The position numbers and the translations under genes were made by a program. The notes under the pieces are model-generated. The model saw nothing but the letters and a program-made list of their open reading frames with translations. It did not search any database and was not told where the DNA came from. DNA of 58,722 bases from Sulfitobacter sediminilitoris. Its GTDB lineage: Bacteria; Pseudomonadota; Alphaproteobacteria; Rhodobacterales; Rhodobacteraceae. Positions 17,811-27,278 of the stretch are shown in pieces (within the stretch, counting starts at the first letter, position 1; every line of letters starts with the position of its first letter). Where the stretch lies: the NCBI RefSeq assembly GCF_010667575.1, contig NZ_JAABNT010000020.1:1-58722 (forward strand), in the 5' to 3' direction.

Positions 17811-19885
17811 GACAGCCCCCCGATCTTAATAATGATATTGCCTGCCCGGTCCGCGACAAAGCTGTCGCCTGGCCGCACGATGGTTGTGCTGTCTTGCTGT
17901 AGGATCACGGCTGGGCCAGGAATCTGTTGATCCAATGGCAGGGCGTCACGCCGGTAGAAGGTGGTCTGCACTGTTTCCAAGTCCGTACCGACCCGGAAGA
18001 CCGAAGGTCGGGTTGCTACCTTTGCTGCCTCCAATGATCCGCTCGTCGGGGGTGTCTGCGCCCTGATCTTTTGGGTTTCACCGATGCCGGTGACCCGAAC
18101 GTTAACGATCTCCATGGGGCTACCGGGGAAGGATCGGCCGTACTCGGCTTCGTGCCGGGTCTCGAATTCCGCCCAGACGGCGGCCTCGGCGGCGGCGTCA
18201 AACGCGCCACCCGGCACGTTAATCCGCAGTTCGTAGCCCTGCCCGACATAACGGATATCGGCGGTGCGCTTGAAGGTCACGCGGGCCTCATCCACGCCAT
18301 CGGCGGTGTACTGGGCCAGGAGTGTGGTTTCCATGTCGGCAAATCGCTCTTCGATCTGTCCATGGTCCATATCGTTTGAGAAAACGAACGCCGTGCGGAT
18401 CGCATCGTATTGCAGGTCAGTGGTCAATAGACCCATGGCGGAGGTGATACCGGGATGCGATGGCACGATCACCTCGGGTATCGAAAGCATCGCCGCAACG
18501 TCTGCGGCCTGGAGGGGGCCGCCGCCACCGAAGGCCACCAGTGCGAAGTCGCGCGGATCCAAGCCCTTCTGCACTGTTCGGGACCGGATCGCGTTGGCCA
18601 TGTTGGCATTGATGATCGTTATCACGCCTTCGGCTGCGGCCAGCCTGTCCATGCCTAGTTGCGTCGCCAACCGGTCCAGAGCAGCTTGTGAGGCCTCTAC
18701 GTCCAGCCCCATCTCTCCGCCCAAAAAATTATTCGGGTCGAGGCGACCCAACACAACGTTGGCGTCTGTTACGGTGGGTTCCGTACCCCCATGACCGTAG
18801 GCAGCAGGGCCGGGGCGTGCGCCTGCCGAACGAGGGCCGACCTTGAATGCACCCCCCTTGTCCTGATGCGCAATTGACCCACCGCCAGCGCCGATGGTGT
18901 GTATGTCGATCATCGGTACCATCAGCGGGAACCCGGCAATCCAAGTGTCGCGCGGGGATGCCTCAGCGAAGCGACCTTCGGACACGATTCCGATATCAGC
19001 TGAGGTGCCGCCCACATCAAATGTGATCAGCGAGGTGCGCCCCGACAGCCCACCGGTCCAAGCCCCACCCAGAACCCCTGCCGCAGGGCCTGACAAAAGT
19101 GTGACCACTGGGCGCTCCGACACCATCGCCGCCGTCGCCGCACCGCCATTTGACGCCATGATATGGAGGTCGGCTTTCAAGCCGGCTGCGGCCAGTTCGC
19201 CTTCCAGCGAAGAGACATAGTCCCGCACCTTCGGTCCGACGAAGGCATTGATGGCCGAGGTCGTGAACCGCTCAAACTCGCGGAACTGGGGAGATACAGA
19301 GGAAGACGTTGTTACGAAGGCCTCGGGGTGCTCTTCCAGCACCAGCGCCTTGGCGCGCTCCTCGTGCGTCGGGTCTAGGAAGGCAAACAGAAAGCAGACC
19401 GCGATCGAATTGACCCCGGCGTCGCGCAGTTCGCGCGCAGCGGCTCGTACTGCGGTTTCGTCCAAAGGTACGAGAACCTCGCCTGACGGTGGCGCGATCC
19501 GGTGTGGCACCGTTTTTCGGTAGCGCCGTTTTATCAGAGGCCGATCCTGCCATGGGATCTCTTGCTGGATCGAAAAGTGCTGCGGCCTTTGGTGACGCCC
19601 GATATGGATGATGTCACGGTAGCCCTGATTGGTGATCATCCCGCAATTCGCACCATCATGCTCAAGGATCGCATTCGTGGCAGTCGTCGTGCCGTGATAA
19701 ACATGGTCGATGCTCGCCCTGTCTACGTCGAACCGGTCGCAGAGAGCACTGATCCCCCCTAAAACGCCTCGTGCAGGATTGTCGAGAGTGGTGGGCACCT
19801 TGTGGATATGGGTCAACCCACCTTCGGTGTCGTGAAACACGATATCCGTAAATGTTCCACCAACATCAACACCGATTAGCCGCAT
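17807..19885 (-). CDS. hyuA: Hydantoinase A / N-methylhydantoinase subunit A family protein
   Basis: A 692-residue protein of the hydantoinase/oxoprolinase A family with an ASKHA-type ATP-binding fold. The N-terminus reads RLIGVDVGGTFTDIVF (phosphate loop). HVYHGTTTATNAILEHDGA follows near residue 65, and the second nucleotide-binding half has SLITFDVGGTSADIGIV (about 290) and IHTIGAGGGSIA (about 325). Full length for the family (about 690). I prefer the ATG at 19885, which has AGGAG six bases ahead, to a TTG two codons upstream. It is the first gene of the hyuA-hyuB-carbamoylase operon. No transporter or racemase gene is attached. Odd point: ATP-dependent Hyu enzymes are better known paired with L-carbamoylase or N-carbamoylsarcosine amidase than with the D-specific enzyme seen here. 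Confidence 0.92.
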   Translation of the reverse strand: MRLIGVDVGGTFTDIVFHDTEGGLTHIHKVPTTLDNPARGVLGGISALCDRFDVDRASIDHVYHGTTTATNAILEHDGANCGMITNQGYRDIIHIGRHQRPQHFSIQQEIPWQDRPLIKRRYRKTVPHRIAPPSGEVLVPLDETAVRAAARELRDAGVNSIAVCFLFAFLDPTHEERAKALVLEEHPEAFVTTSSSVSPQFREFERFTTSAINAFVGPKVRDYVSSLEGELAAAGLKADLHIMASNGGAATAAMVSERPVVTLLSGPAAGVLGGAWTGGLSGRTSLITFDVGGTSADIGIVSEGRFAEASPRDTWIAGFPLMVPMIDIHTIGAGGGSIAHQDKGGAFKVGPRSAGARPGPAAYGHGGTEPTVTDANVVLGRLDPNNFLGGEMGLDVEASQAALDRLATQLGMDRLAAAEGVITIINANMANAIRSRTVQKGLDPRDFALVAFGGGGPLQAADVAAMLSIPEVIVPSHPGITSAMGLLTTDLQYDAIRTAFVFSNDMDHGQIEERFADMETTLLAQYTADGVDEARVTFKRTADIRYVGQGYELRINVPGGAFDAAAEAAVWAEFETRHEAEYGRSFPGSPMEIVNVRVTGIGETQKIRAQTPPTSGSLEAAKVATRPSVFRVGTDLETVQTTFYRRDALPLDQQIPGPAVILQQDSTTIVRPGDSFVADRAGNIIIKIGGLS

Positions 19886-20064
19886 GTCCAACTCCTACGC
19901 TTTCCGCATTCCCGTGGCGGTCGAGGTCTGGGAAGCAAACAATCCGCGTCACCACCGCTTTGAACCAATATGTTGGCAAGCTGGTGTTTTCTGCAATTAG
20001 AAACTTCGTTGCAGAATGCCCGTGCTCGTTGTGGCAAAAACACAAATTGAACTTGCCGACTAGA

Positions 20065-20225
20065 TTAGGTGTTCAGTCCCGGCATCTGGTGGATCGGGCT
20101 TAAGATGAATCGATCTGGTTCTGCTGTCCAGATTTTGCAGATGTATTCGTATGGCGTGAGATCGCTAAGTGTTTTGAGGCGGCGAGATGGCTGCGAAGCT
20201 GTTCGTGTCTGTCGTAGTGATACTG
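20065..20225 (-). pseudogene. C-terminal remnant of an IS481-type transposase
   Basis: The minus strand reads RRLKTLSDLTPYEYICKIW and then PDRFILSPIHQMPGLNT before a stop at 20065. I recognise this as the end of an IS481-family integrase-type transposase. Just upstream, YDRHEQLRSHLA is in another frame, and the residues normally between the two pieces are missing, so the remnant also carries a small deletion. No upstream transposase domain or inverted repeat is left. Confidence 0.7.
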
Positions 20226-20245
20226 AACAGAAGATCGAGAAATCA

Positions 20246-20695
20246 ATGACCATTGTCGCGATTCAGACCCAGAAGGCAGAGGCATCGCCCTCAATCATGT
20301 ACTTTGCGACGTCTGATGAGACGCCCTTGGGGTTGGACCCGATTAACCAATGCATCGCGTGCGTGACTGACAGGGACGTCATTGTTTCTCCGTTCGGCAG
20401 AAAAACCGTCTCAAAGATACTCATTTCTGGATCGAGCACGGATTTGTGCCGTGTGACCCTCGACAGTTTTGACGACGATTTGGAAGTGTCCATCTCTCAG
20501 GAAGCCGCGCCAGGCAAGGTGGTCTTTGAAGGCGTACACTGCGTCTCAGACAAAGGCGACGGTATCTTTGAAATCACCTTCTTTGGAACCTACTCTGATC
20601 TGCACAAAGCAGTTCTGGATGCTGGGATGACCGAGGTGGAATTCAAGCGTGACGTCTCCGACCCTTTCCGAGCGATTATCATGTGTCAGAATTAG
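20246..20695 (+). CDS. Hypothetical protein, 149 residues
   Basis: An unrecognised plus-strand ORF. I choose ATG 20246 (MTIVAIQTQKAEASPS) because the upstream part of the frame runs through the antisense of the IS481 remnant. The sequence reads like a real soluble protein: mixed beta-strand pattern, acidic (DSFDDDLEVSISQEAAPGK), three cysteines (ACVTD, DLCRV, HCVSD) plus MCQN at the end. No signal peptide or membrane segment. The ribosome binding site is weak (GATCGAGAAATCA). It stands alone between the hydantoin operon and the polysaccharide operon, both on the other strand, beside an IS remnant, so it may be recently acquired cargo. No function proposed. Confidence 0.55.
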   Translation: MTIVAIQTQKAEASPSIMYFATSDETPLGLDPINQCIACVTDRDVIVSPFGRKTVSKILISGSSTDLCRVTLDSFDDDLEVSISQEAAPGKVVFEGVHCVSDKGDGIFEITFFGTYSDLHKAVLDAGMTEVEFKRDVSDPFRAIIMCQN

Positions 20696-20889
20696 GTGAT
20701 TGGGCTGTGCCGCTATGGTCCGAACCGAATTCCTCGGTGAAGGGCTCTACGCCCATCACGGCAAGGTCACCGATGTAGGGCGAGGTAGCTTCCCAATCTC
20801 CTGTTATCCATCGTTCTGCGGCCGCGTCAAAAATCAGATAAGAACAATACAATTCGACACAGTCACTAATCTGGAATCGCGCCGAGCGT

Positions 20890-23448
20890 TTAGGCTTCAC
20901 CGAGGGTTTTGGCAATAGCCTGTAAAATCACAGCATTGGTATTCAAGTCAGTATAGGTCGAGGTTACCCGACCGGTCTTACTGTAGATGCTTGACGCAAA
21001 GCCGCGCTTGGTACGGGCCTTTTTGCGGACATGGGTGAGCAGTTTGTCGGAATAGGCATGGGGTTTGCAGGCTGCCCATAGATAGGCGGCCTTGCTGCTG
21101 ACCACCAGATTCTCACGCCAAAAGCTGGGATCTGCGAACTGCGGCTCATAACCCACCGTATCAAGTGCCCAGGTCCGCTCCAGCGCGTCCATCTGCAGCC
21201 CTTGGTAGGTAAACCAGGGCGCACGATCAATCGGCCCCTCAGAAACTGCGATCAGTCGGCCGTTTTCCTCATGATCTTCGAGCTGGGCAGCGAAAAGCAC
21301 CTCGGCAAGATAGGCGCTTTCCCGCGACATCCCCAGCTCCAGCGCCTCCAGTAGAAGAGGTTCCGCGCCAAGGGGGCCGATCCAGGAGACAGTCTCAAGA
21401 AGCGCCATCTGATCATCGTAGGGGGAAGAACCGGAAAAGACTTCGTAGGGAGATGATACGCCGATGCCCCAGGCCCGAAAGGCCCGCGCAGAATAGTGCG
21501 CGCTGTGCGAACGATAGACCGAGTGCAACGCGCCGTCGGTGACTGAGTGAACCTTGCCCTTAATCACGATCTTGTCCAGATCCCAGCTTTCCACAAGAAC
21601 GCTCAACCTATCCTCCAAGCCAAAGGTGCGCTTTAGATTGACAAAGGAGGCCAGCAGACGGCCCGCGTCACTGCCGTCAAAATCCTTATTGCCCCATTTC
21701 TGCCGATCGACCCGAAGCCATCCTTGTGGCAAGAGGCGGCCCTGGGATTGTCGTCCCCGAACCTGCGTCAGGATCTGCAAGATATTACGCTCAAACCTTT
21801 TTTCGCCTAGCAGCCCCAGCTGCCGAGCGGCAATCAGCGCATTGATGTGGCTGCCCACATCCCACATCGTCACGGTTGGATGCACACGCCCGCCTGTTGC
21901 GGAGAAGTCCACGGTCGCTGGACAGAGCCCCGTGTTTGGGACCGTATGCTCCTCAAAATAGCCCCAGGCAATCTTGGCATCTTCCAAGAGGACCTGCCGG
22001 TTTGCATCTGATGGAGCTATGCGGCGTGACCGGGTCTTCGGCAGGCTGGCGATGGTGCGGCGCTGACGTTCGATTTCTGCCCCTTCTGGGGCGATCATTT
22101 GCCCGAGGAACTGAACCGGCACGATTTTCGTCACCCCGTTGGCCGCCAGCGCCTTAAGCTGGTTCAATAGGGAGGTGCGTGCAAAAGGCTGCACAAGCGC
22201 CTCGGGACGGATCGAAATCACAAGGTCGTTGATCCGCCCAAGAGTTGTCGACAGCTGGGTGGCTTCTTGAGGGGTCGCGATATCGATGCTGGGCAACCAT
22301 AGGACCCCACACCTGTCAAAGCCTGGCGCTTCCCTGGAGGCATCGCTGAAGGCGAGGCTGTGCCCTGGGGGCAAGGCCTTCTCAGGCGCTTCGGGCAGCT
22401 CCACGAGACCCATACGACAGGCACGTGTTACCTCGATGAGGTTGCTCTCCGCTTTGTCCTCAATACCATCCACTGACACGGGTAGCCAATAGTCAGTTGC
22501 CCGGCTGGCCTCAAAGTGGCCCAGCCTCTCTCCGACGCTGGCAAGAATCCCCTGCGCCGTCAGCTCCTCCAGAAAGATCTGAAAGGCCTTCGTTTCCGTG
22601 CGGTTGCTCGGAGCAGGGCGCGCCAGATGGAGGGCCAGGAAACGTTGAAACCCGTAGTTGTCCCGCAGCTGAAGATCCGAAACCAGCTGAACGGTGTTTT
22701 TTCCGGTGCTTTCGGACGCCAGCAGAGCTTCTCCCAGCTTCGAAACCCGGGCAAAAACCTCATCCACGGTGTGGCGCTCAAGGTCGCTTGCAGAGATATA
22801 GAGGAGCGCTTGGGTTGCTTTCGCCTCGCTCTCGATTTGAGCCATAGGATCGGAACGAAGATCAAACCTGCGCCCGCCAAAGAGGCGCACAACGCCGTTT
22901 GGCCAGGTCTCTGAGGAGACGGGCCTATCCCTCTTCGGAAGTGCGATGACCGTATTTACACCAGCTGATCTGACGCCCGTCGGCGATCTGGGACTTTCAA
23001 GATCATCACATGCGACAACCCTGAGCAGGGACTGGGATGTTTGTCCATCATGAGACCGCGCTCGGACCCGCCGGAGGATCGCACCGGCCTCCCGCACGCT
23101 GCGCCCCTGAAAATATGCGGAGCTATTTGATAGTTTGGGCACGAAGGGGACCACATCGACGCGGTGGCCCTGCAGGGCGTACGCGGCAAGCAAAGTGGAC
23201 AGTCGGTCTTCCGGCTGCAAAGGCTGCCCGTCTGCGCCGAAGGGGTTTACCACAATGGAAAATGGCAGGCCCTTCTCAGTAAGCGCATCAAAGAGCGCCA
23301 GCAAATGCGCAACCGAAACCTCTGGGGTGATGTCCGTGATAACAAGGCAGGTGACCCGGTTTTGAAAGCCTGGCGCCTGCGCAAAGCCTAAGGCTGGGAA
23401 CGCTGCCATTGTCCCGGCCGACCCAAGAAGAAAACTCCTGCGTTTCAT
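20890..23448 (-). CDS. Exported DUF3131 (glucoamylase-like) polysaccharide-associated protein
   Basis: An 852-residue exported protein. It begins MKRRSFLLGSAGTMAAFPALGFAQA, a twin-arginine-type signal with cleavage after AQA. Residues about 30-460 look like a polysaccharide-deacetylase-like barrel region of unknown activity (VTCLVITDITPEVSVAHLLALFD). From about residue 484 the DUF3131 domain starts (ILLEDAKIAWGYFEEHT-like stretch; MWDVGSHINALIAARQLGLL; SDAGRLLASFVNL; YSARAFRAWGIG), an all-helical barrel seen with glycan synthesis genes. Its ATG overlaps the stop of the upstream synthase by 4 bp, so the two are coupled. I infer that it trims, binds or releases the polymer made by that synthase in the periplasm. 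Catalytic residues cannot be named. Confidence 0.8.
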   Translation of the reverse strand: MKRRSFLLGSAGTMAAFPALGFAQAPGFQNRVTCLVITDITPEVSVAHLLALFDALTEKGLPFSIVVNPFGADGQPLQPEDRLSTLLAAYALQGHRVDVVPFVPKLSNSSAYFQGRSVREAGAILRRVRARSHDGQTSQSLLRVVACDDLESPRSPTGVRSAGVNTVIALPKRDRPVSSETWPNGVVRLFGGRRFDLRSDPMAQIESEAKATQALLYISASDLERHTVDEVFARVSKLGEALLASESTGKNTVQLVSDLQLRDNYGFQRFLALHLARPAPSNRTETKAFQIFLEELTAQGILASVGERLGHFEASRATDYWLPVSVDGIEDKAESNLIEVTRACRMGLVELPEAPEKALPPGHSLAFSDASREAPGFDRCGVLWLPSIDIATPQEATQLSTTLGRINDLVISIRPEALVQPFARTSLLNQLKALAANGVTKIVPVQFLGQMIAPEGAEIERQRRTIASLPKTRSRRIAPSDANRQVLLEDAKIAWGYFEEHTVPNTGLCPATVDFSATGGRVHPTVTMWDVGSHINALIAARQLGLLGEKRFERNILQILTQVRGRQSQGRLLPQGWLRVDRQKWGNKDFDGSDAGRLLASFVNLKRTFGLEDRLSVLVESWDLDKIVIKGKVHSVTDGALHSVYRSHSAHYSARAFRAWGIGVSSPYEVFSGSSPYDDQMALLETVSWIGPLGAEPLLLEALELGMSRESAYLAEVLFAAQLEDHEENGRLIAVSEGPIDRAPWFTYQGLQMDALERTWALDTVGYEPQFADPSFWRENLVVSSKAAYLWAACKPHAYSDKLLTHVRKKARTKRGFASSIYSKTGRVTSTYTDLNTNAVILQAIAKTLGEA

Positions 23449-26400
23449 GCGGTTTTCTCCCGGTGCAGCAGATCACTGCCGTGACGTTTTGATTTTCCCC
23501 ATACCGCGAGCCTCCCCGAGAGCGCCCGCAGAAGGGCGCGGAACACAGTCAGATAAAGAAGCGGGCGATAGAAAATGCGCTGGAAAGGCCACATTAGGAT
23601 CAGACTTTTTTTCGCCGTTCTTTCTGTCAGAACAGCGAATGTCGCAATCAGGAACTCCAGTGCTGGTAGGGCCAAGTAGGCCCAGAGCATCTCGGATGAG
23701 ACCAGTGGAGCTGCCTCGCCCACCTCACCTGACCAACTTCCTGCAATCAGGTGATAGGCGAGGATAAGCACGAAAAGATCAGCGATCGGCGCCAGCAGCG
23801 GAAAGAGATAGCCAAAGATCAACATGTCGGGAATGGAAGCGAGGCCAACGCTGCGTGCTTCCAGAATGGCTTTCTTGTGCTTCCAAGCACTTTGGAACAT
23901 GCCGAGCGACCAGCGCAGCCGCTGTGTCATGAGCGCACGAATGGTTTGCGGGACCTCGGTGTAGGCGACGGCGCGTTCGTCGTAGACAATACGGTACCCG
24001 GCACGGTTCACCGATATCGTGAGGTCACAATCCTCGGTTAGGGTCTCCGGACAAAAGAGCCCTGCCTTGTGCAGCGCCGCCACGCGCCAAGCCCCGATGG
24101 CCCCTGGGACCACTAGAATGGCGTTGATGTGGTCGAAGGCGCGGCGTTCAAAGTTCTGCGCCGTGACATACTCAAGCGCCTGCATTCGCGTCAGCGTGTT
24201 TATCGGATTCCCCACCACAATCTTACCCGCAACAGCTCCGACGCGTGGGTTCTGAAAATGCGTGACCAGTTTTGACACCGCATCCGGTGCCACCTGCGTG
24301 TCCGCGTCAATGCAGACCGCGACATCGACATCAAGCGTCAGGATCGCACGGTTCAAGGCGCTCCATTTGCCCTGGTTGGGATGAGAGATCATGCGCACAT
24401 TTGTTTTGTGCTTGAACTCAAGAATTTCGTTCAAGGTCTTGTCGGAGGAACCATCATCGACAACGACAACCTCCAACCAGGGATAGTCGCTGGCGAGCAC
24501 GCTTTCGATGCACTTTCCGATGGCCGCTTCTTCGTTGAAGGCCGGGATAATAACCGCGACCTTGGGGTTCGGGCCACCCACGACAGCTCGGTGACGGCGG
24601 CGAAGTGCCGCCAAAGCAAGGATGACTGCAGACCGGCAGAGACCGATGAGTAAAACAACCCAGAACACCAGCACAAGACCGTTGAATGTGCTCGATGCAA
24701 AGGCAAATGAGATGCGATCAAAGATTGGCTGAACGCCCGTCACTGTTGGCATGAGGGCAGCCTCATCGAAGCCCATAACATCACCAATCGATTTGAAACT
24801 ATATCCCCTTCCCCGGAGCTCCGAAATGATGATTGGCAGCGCTTCAACAGAGGCCTTGCGGTCGCTACCACCCCCATCGTGCAGCAGGATCACATTGCCC
24901 GCGCCCGCTTCCACCTCGCGAATGACGTAGGTAGCGATCTCGTCGCTGGTCAAACCGAGCCAGTCTTTTGGAACGACGTCCATGCCGTAATTAATCTGCC
25001 CACGTGACTGAACGGTGAGCAGCGGCTCGATCCGGTCCGCACTGATCGGCCCGCCGCTCCGCAGAAAGGGCTCGCGGTATAGTCGTGTGGTCCGGCCCAT
25101 AGTACCGGCCACTGCGCGGTCGGTGAGCGTATGCTCGAAATGCGTACGTAAAGCCGAGATCTGATCCATCCGCGGGTGTGAGAAGGAATGGGTGCCAACC
25201 TCGTGGCCCGCCTCCACCACGCGTTGCAGAATATCCGGATGGTTCATCACGTTCTGGCCGAGCACGAAGAAGGCCGCCGGTGTGCCGGTCTCTTCAAGAA
25301 TATCGAGAATGCGCGGCGTGAATTCGGGATGGGGGCCGTCGTCAAAGGTCAGAACCAGCTCACCAGGTGCAGGTGCTCCGTACCGTTCAAGGCGGTAGGG
25401 CTCCGGATAGGCTTCATAGAGCTGATTTTTTACAAGGCCAGTGACCGGATCGACCTCGAAGGTGCGGAATCCGAACTTCGCGCGGTCCAATACGCGCAGC
25501 GCTGGACCTTCCCCAATATACTGGACGTAGGTGTCGATCATTACCCCCGATAGCGCCGGATCGTCCAAGCGCGCCGACGTGAGCTGCCCCTTCAACAGAG
25601 GCCACAATCCGGGATCTTCCTGGCCAAGGGACCAGATCCCTACATTTGCAAGGCCTATTTGTTCCAGGATCGACAACTGGTTGAAGGCGGATGCTACATC
25701 CTGTAGCCATACTTTCTGCCTTCTACCTTCAGCGTTCCGAAAGGCCGCAAAGCTTCCTGAAACCTCCTCAGTGAAGGTCAGCTGAGCCTTAGCACCTGTG
25801 ACCGCAGATAGCGCCTCGCCGTAGGAAAGTCTGCGCGGCAAAGGTGCGCCACTTTCCCAGGAGGCGCCAAAGGTGCCGATGGCGAGAACCAACCTCTCAT
25901 AGCCAATGGCTGCCATCGCCTCTTGAGCACGCTCCAAGAACCAAGTGTTTTCACTCAAGGGTCTCGGGGCCGAACCCACCCAGGGCTCGTAGAAAAGCTT
26001 GACGATCACATGGTCGAAGCCATCGGTGAGATCCCGCTCCACCCACGTGGCATCGTTCCCGCTGACAATAAGACAGGAACGCAGACCTGCCTCTTCAAGC
26101 GATTGGCGTACGTCATCCAGTAATGGCTGAACCTCGCCCCGCGCGGCCCGCGGAAGCTGATCCAGATCGAGACAGGCTCCGGCAGCCCCGACAGCCTTGA
26201 GGGCGCGGTTGAGATCGGAAACCAGTGCCCTGCGGGTCTGGTCCCTGGCAATTTTGGTACCGAAATCGGACTGCACTGGCCATAGTTCGACCTGAATACG
26301 CGGCATAAGCTCAGGGGGCGTGATGGCCGCGGCGACATAGTCATCAACGGGCATCCGCGTGTCCTCACTCACCAGATCAATGGCGAAGCCATTTGCCAGT

Positions 26401-26852
26401 TCAGTCACCGTGATCCAATCCGGTACAAGAACGTCGATTGTCTCACAGCTCTTATCGAGCGACAGGTGCGCCCAGTCTAGCGCGACTGGCAAGTGTGCAA
26501 AAACGCGCGAAAAGCTGGCCCCGGCCGCCATAGCGGCAAAGGGCGGGGCCTCAGCTTCGCAGGTACCGGACGCGGAACGCTGCACCTCTGGAAGACCCTG
26601 AGCGAAAGCAGCCAGTGCGGGACCCTTCTGCGTCGGCAACGCAGTCGCTGAGGCCCCCATTGTTCTGGCCGGATCAGACCCAGTGGTTTGTGCGCCGACA
26701 AAGAAGAAAAATGTCCAAAGCAGAAGGGAGGTAACCACAAGAACAAACCTGCGGCGCAACCGCTTCCGCCGGCCCTGCAAGGGGTCACTGAAGACGATTG
26801 GTTCGGCCGAACCCGTCTCCAGTAACTCATAGTGGAATGCAAACCGTTTCAT
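23445..26852 (-). CDS. Three-domain GH18-like / NodB deacetylase / GT2 synthase fusion
   Basis: A 1135-residue inner-membrane protein. After a membrane helix (about residues 34-52) comes a GH18-like barrel (about 110-430). Next is a NodB polysaccharide deacetylase domain (about 495-690) with TFDDGPHPEF, HSFSHPRMDQ, REPF and ILLHDGG. Then another membrane helix precedes a family 2 glycosyltransferase (from about 762) with VIIPAFNEEAAIGKCIESVL, VVDDGSS, CIDADT, EDCDL and the QRLRW motif, and two or three C-terminal membrane helices. It should polymerise a UDP-sugar, probably a hexosamine, and deacetylate the product outside the membrane. In the GH18-like part the site normally carrying the catalytic Glu reads CLDLDQL, so hydrolysis is doubtful. 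Coupled to the DUF3131 gene. A functional parallel is the split YdaLMN/Pga type of EPS locus. Confidence 0.88.
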   Translation of the reverse strand: MKRFAFHYELLETGSAEPIVFSDPLQGRRKRLRRRFVLVVTSLLLWTFFFFVGAQTTGSDPARTMGASATALPTQKGPALAAFAQGLPEVQRSASGTCEAEAPPFAAMAAGASFSRVFAHLPVALDWAHLSLDKSCETIDVLVPDWITVTELANGFAIDLVSEDTRMPVDDYVAAAITPPELMPRIQVELWPVQSDFGTKIARDQTRRALVSDLNRALKAVGAAGACLDLDQLPRAARGEVQPLLDDVRQSLEEAGLRSCLIVSGNDATWVERDLTDGFDHVIVKLFYEPWVGSAPRPLSENTWFLERAQEAMAAIGYERLVLAIGTFGASWESGAPLPRRLSYGEALSAVTGAKAQLTFTEEVSGSFAAFRNAEGRRQKVWLQDVASAFNQLSILEQIGLANVGIWSLGQEDPGLWPLLKGQLTSARLDDPALSGVMIDTYVQYIGEGPALRVLDRAKFGFRTFEVDPVTGLVKNQLYEAYPEPYRLERYGAPAPGELVLTFDDGPHPEFTPRILDILEETGTPAAFFVLGQNVMNHPDILQRVVEAGHEVGTHSFSHPRMDQISALRTHFEHTLTDRAVAGTMGRTTRLYREPFLRSGGPISADRIEPLLTVQSRGQINYGMDVVPKDWLGLTSDEIATYVIREVEAGAGNVILLHDGGGSDRKASVEALPIIISELRGRGYSFKSIGDVMGFDEAALMPTVTGVQPIFDRISFAFASSTFNGLVLVFWVVLLIGLCRSAVILALAALRRRHRAVVGGPNPKVAVIIPAFNEEAAIGKCIESVLASDYPWLEVVVVDDGSSDKTLNEILEFKHKTNVRMISHPNQGKWSALNRAILTLDVDVAVCIDADTQVAPDAVSKLVTHFQNPRVGAVAGKIVVGNPINTLTRMQALEYVTAQNFERRAFDHINAILVVPGAIGAWRVAALHKAGLFCPETLTEDCDLTISVNRAGYRIVYDERAVAYTEVPQTIRALMTQRLRWSLGMFQSAWKHKKAILEARSVGLASIPDMLIFGYLFPLLAPIADLFVLILAYHLIAGSWSGEVGEAAPLVSSEMLWAYLALPALEFLIATFAVLTERTAKKSLILMWPFQRIFYRPLLYLTVFRALLRALSGRLAVWGKSKRHGSDLLHREKTA

Positions 26853-27011
26853 GAACCTTTGTGGTCCTCGGCCCCCGAATGGAGAGCAGAGATCACCTTT
26901 GGCTCGACCAGAAGTCTAATTCTAGGATCGCTTAAAGACACGAGCTTCCCCGTCCGCAGAGACCGCCGATCCGCGAGGAGATTGGCAATCGGAGGCCCCC
27001 ACCCAGTGACC

Positions 27012-27027
27012 TGTCGATAAATCGACA
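27012..27027. promoter_or_regulatory. Operator-like palindrome upstream of the polysaccharide operon
   Basis: TGTCGATAAATCGACA has perfect 7-bp arms around AA. It sits 160 bp upstream of the synthase start at 26852, in an AT-rich stretch that probably holds its promoter. It resembles a dimeric regulator site of an unidentified type; I do not know the protein. Confidence 0.4.
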
Positions 27028-27278
27028 ATAGCTAAGTATGTCTAAGAAAGCCAAACTCTTGACGCATTTTGCCTGATTTTCGACAATTTTCCCTTCTGAT
27101 TGGCGCTGAGTGATGAACAATCAGACTGAGGTCTTGTTTCTGTTTCGAAATTGAAGCGGGCCTCTTGTTGAACGCTGGGTGAAGCCTAGGTGAGTCGCCA
27201 CCCCCCACCCCTTCACAAATCCCCAATAATGAACGCAACACGCGGCAGAGCGGTCAGACCGGACGGATACCATTGATC

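Noticed and set aside
20679..20915. 78-codon minus-strand open frame after the DUF3131 gene
   Set aside because: It overlaps the end of that gene, has no recognisable features and no convincing start.
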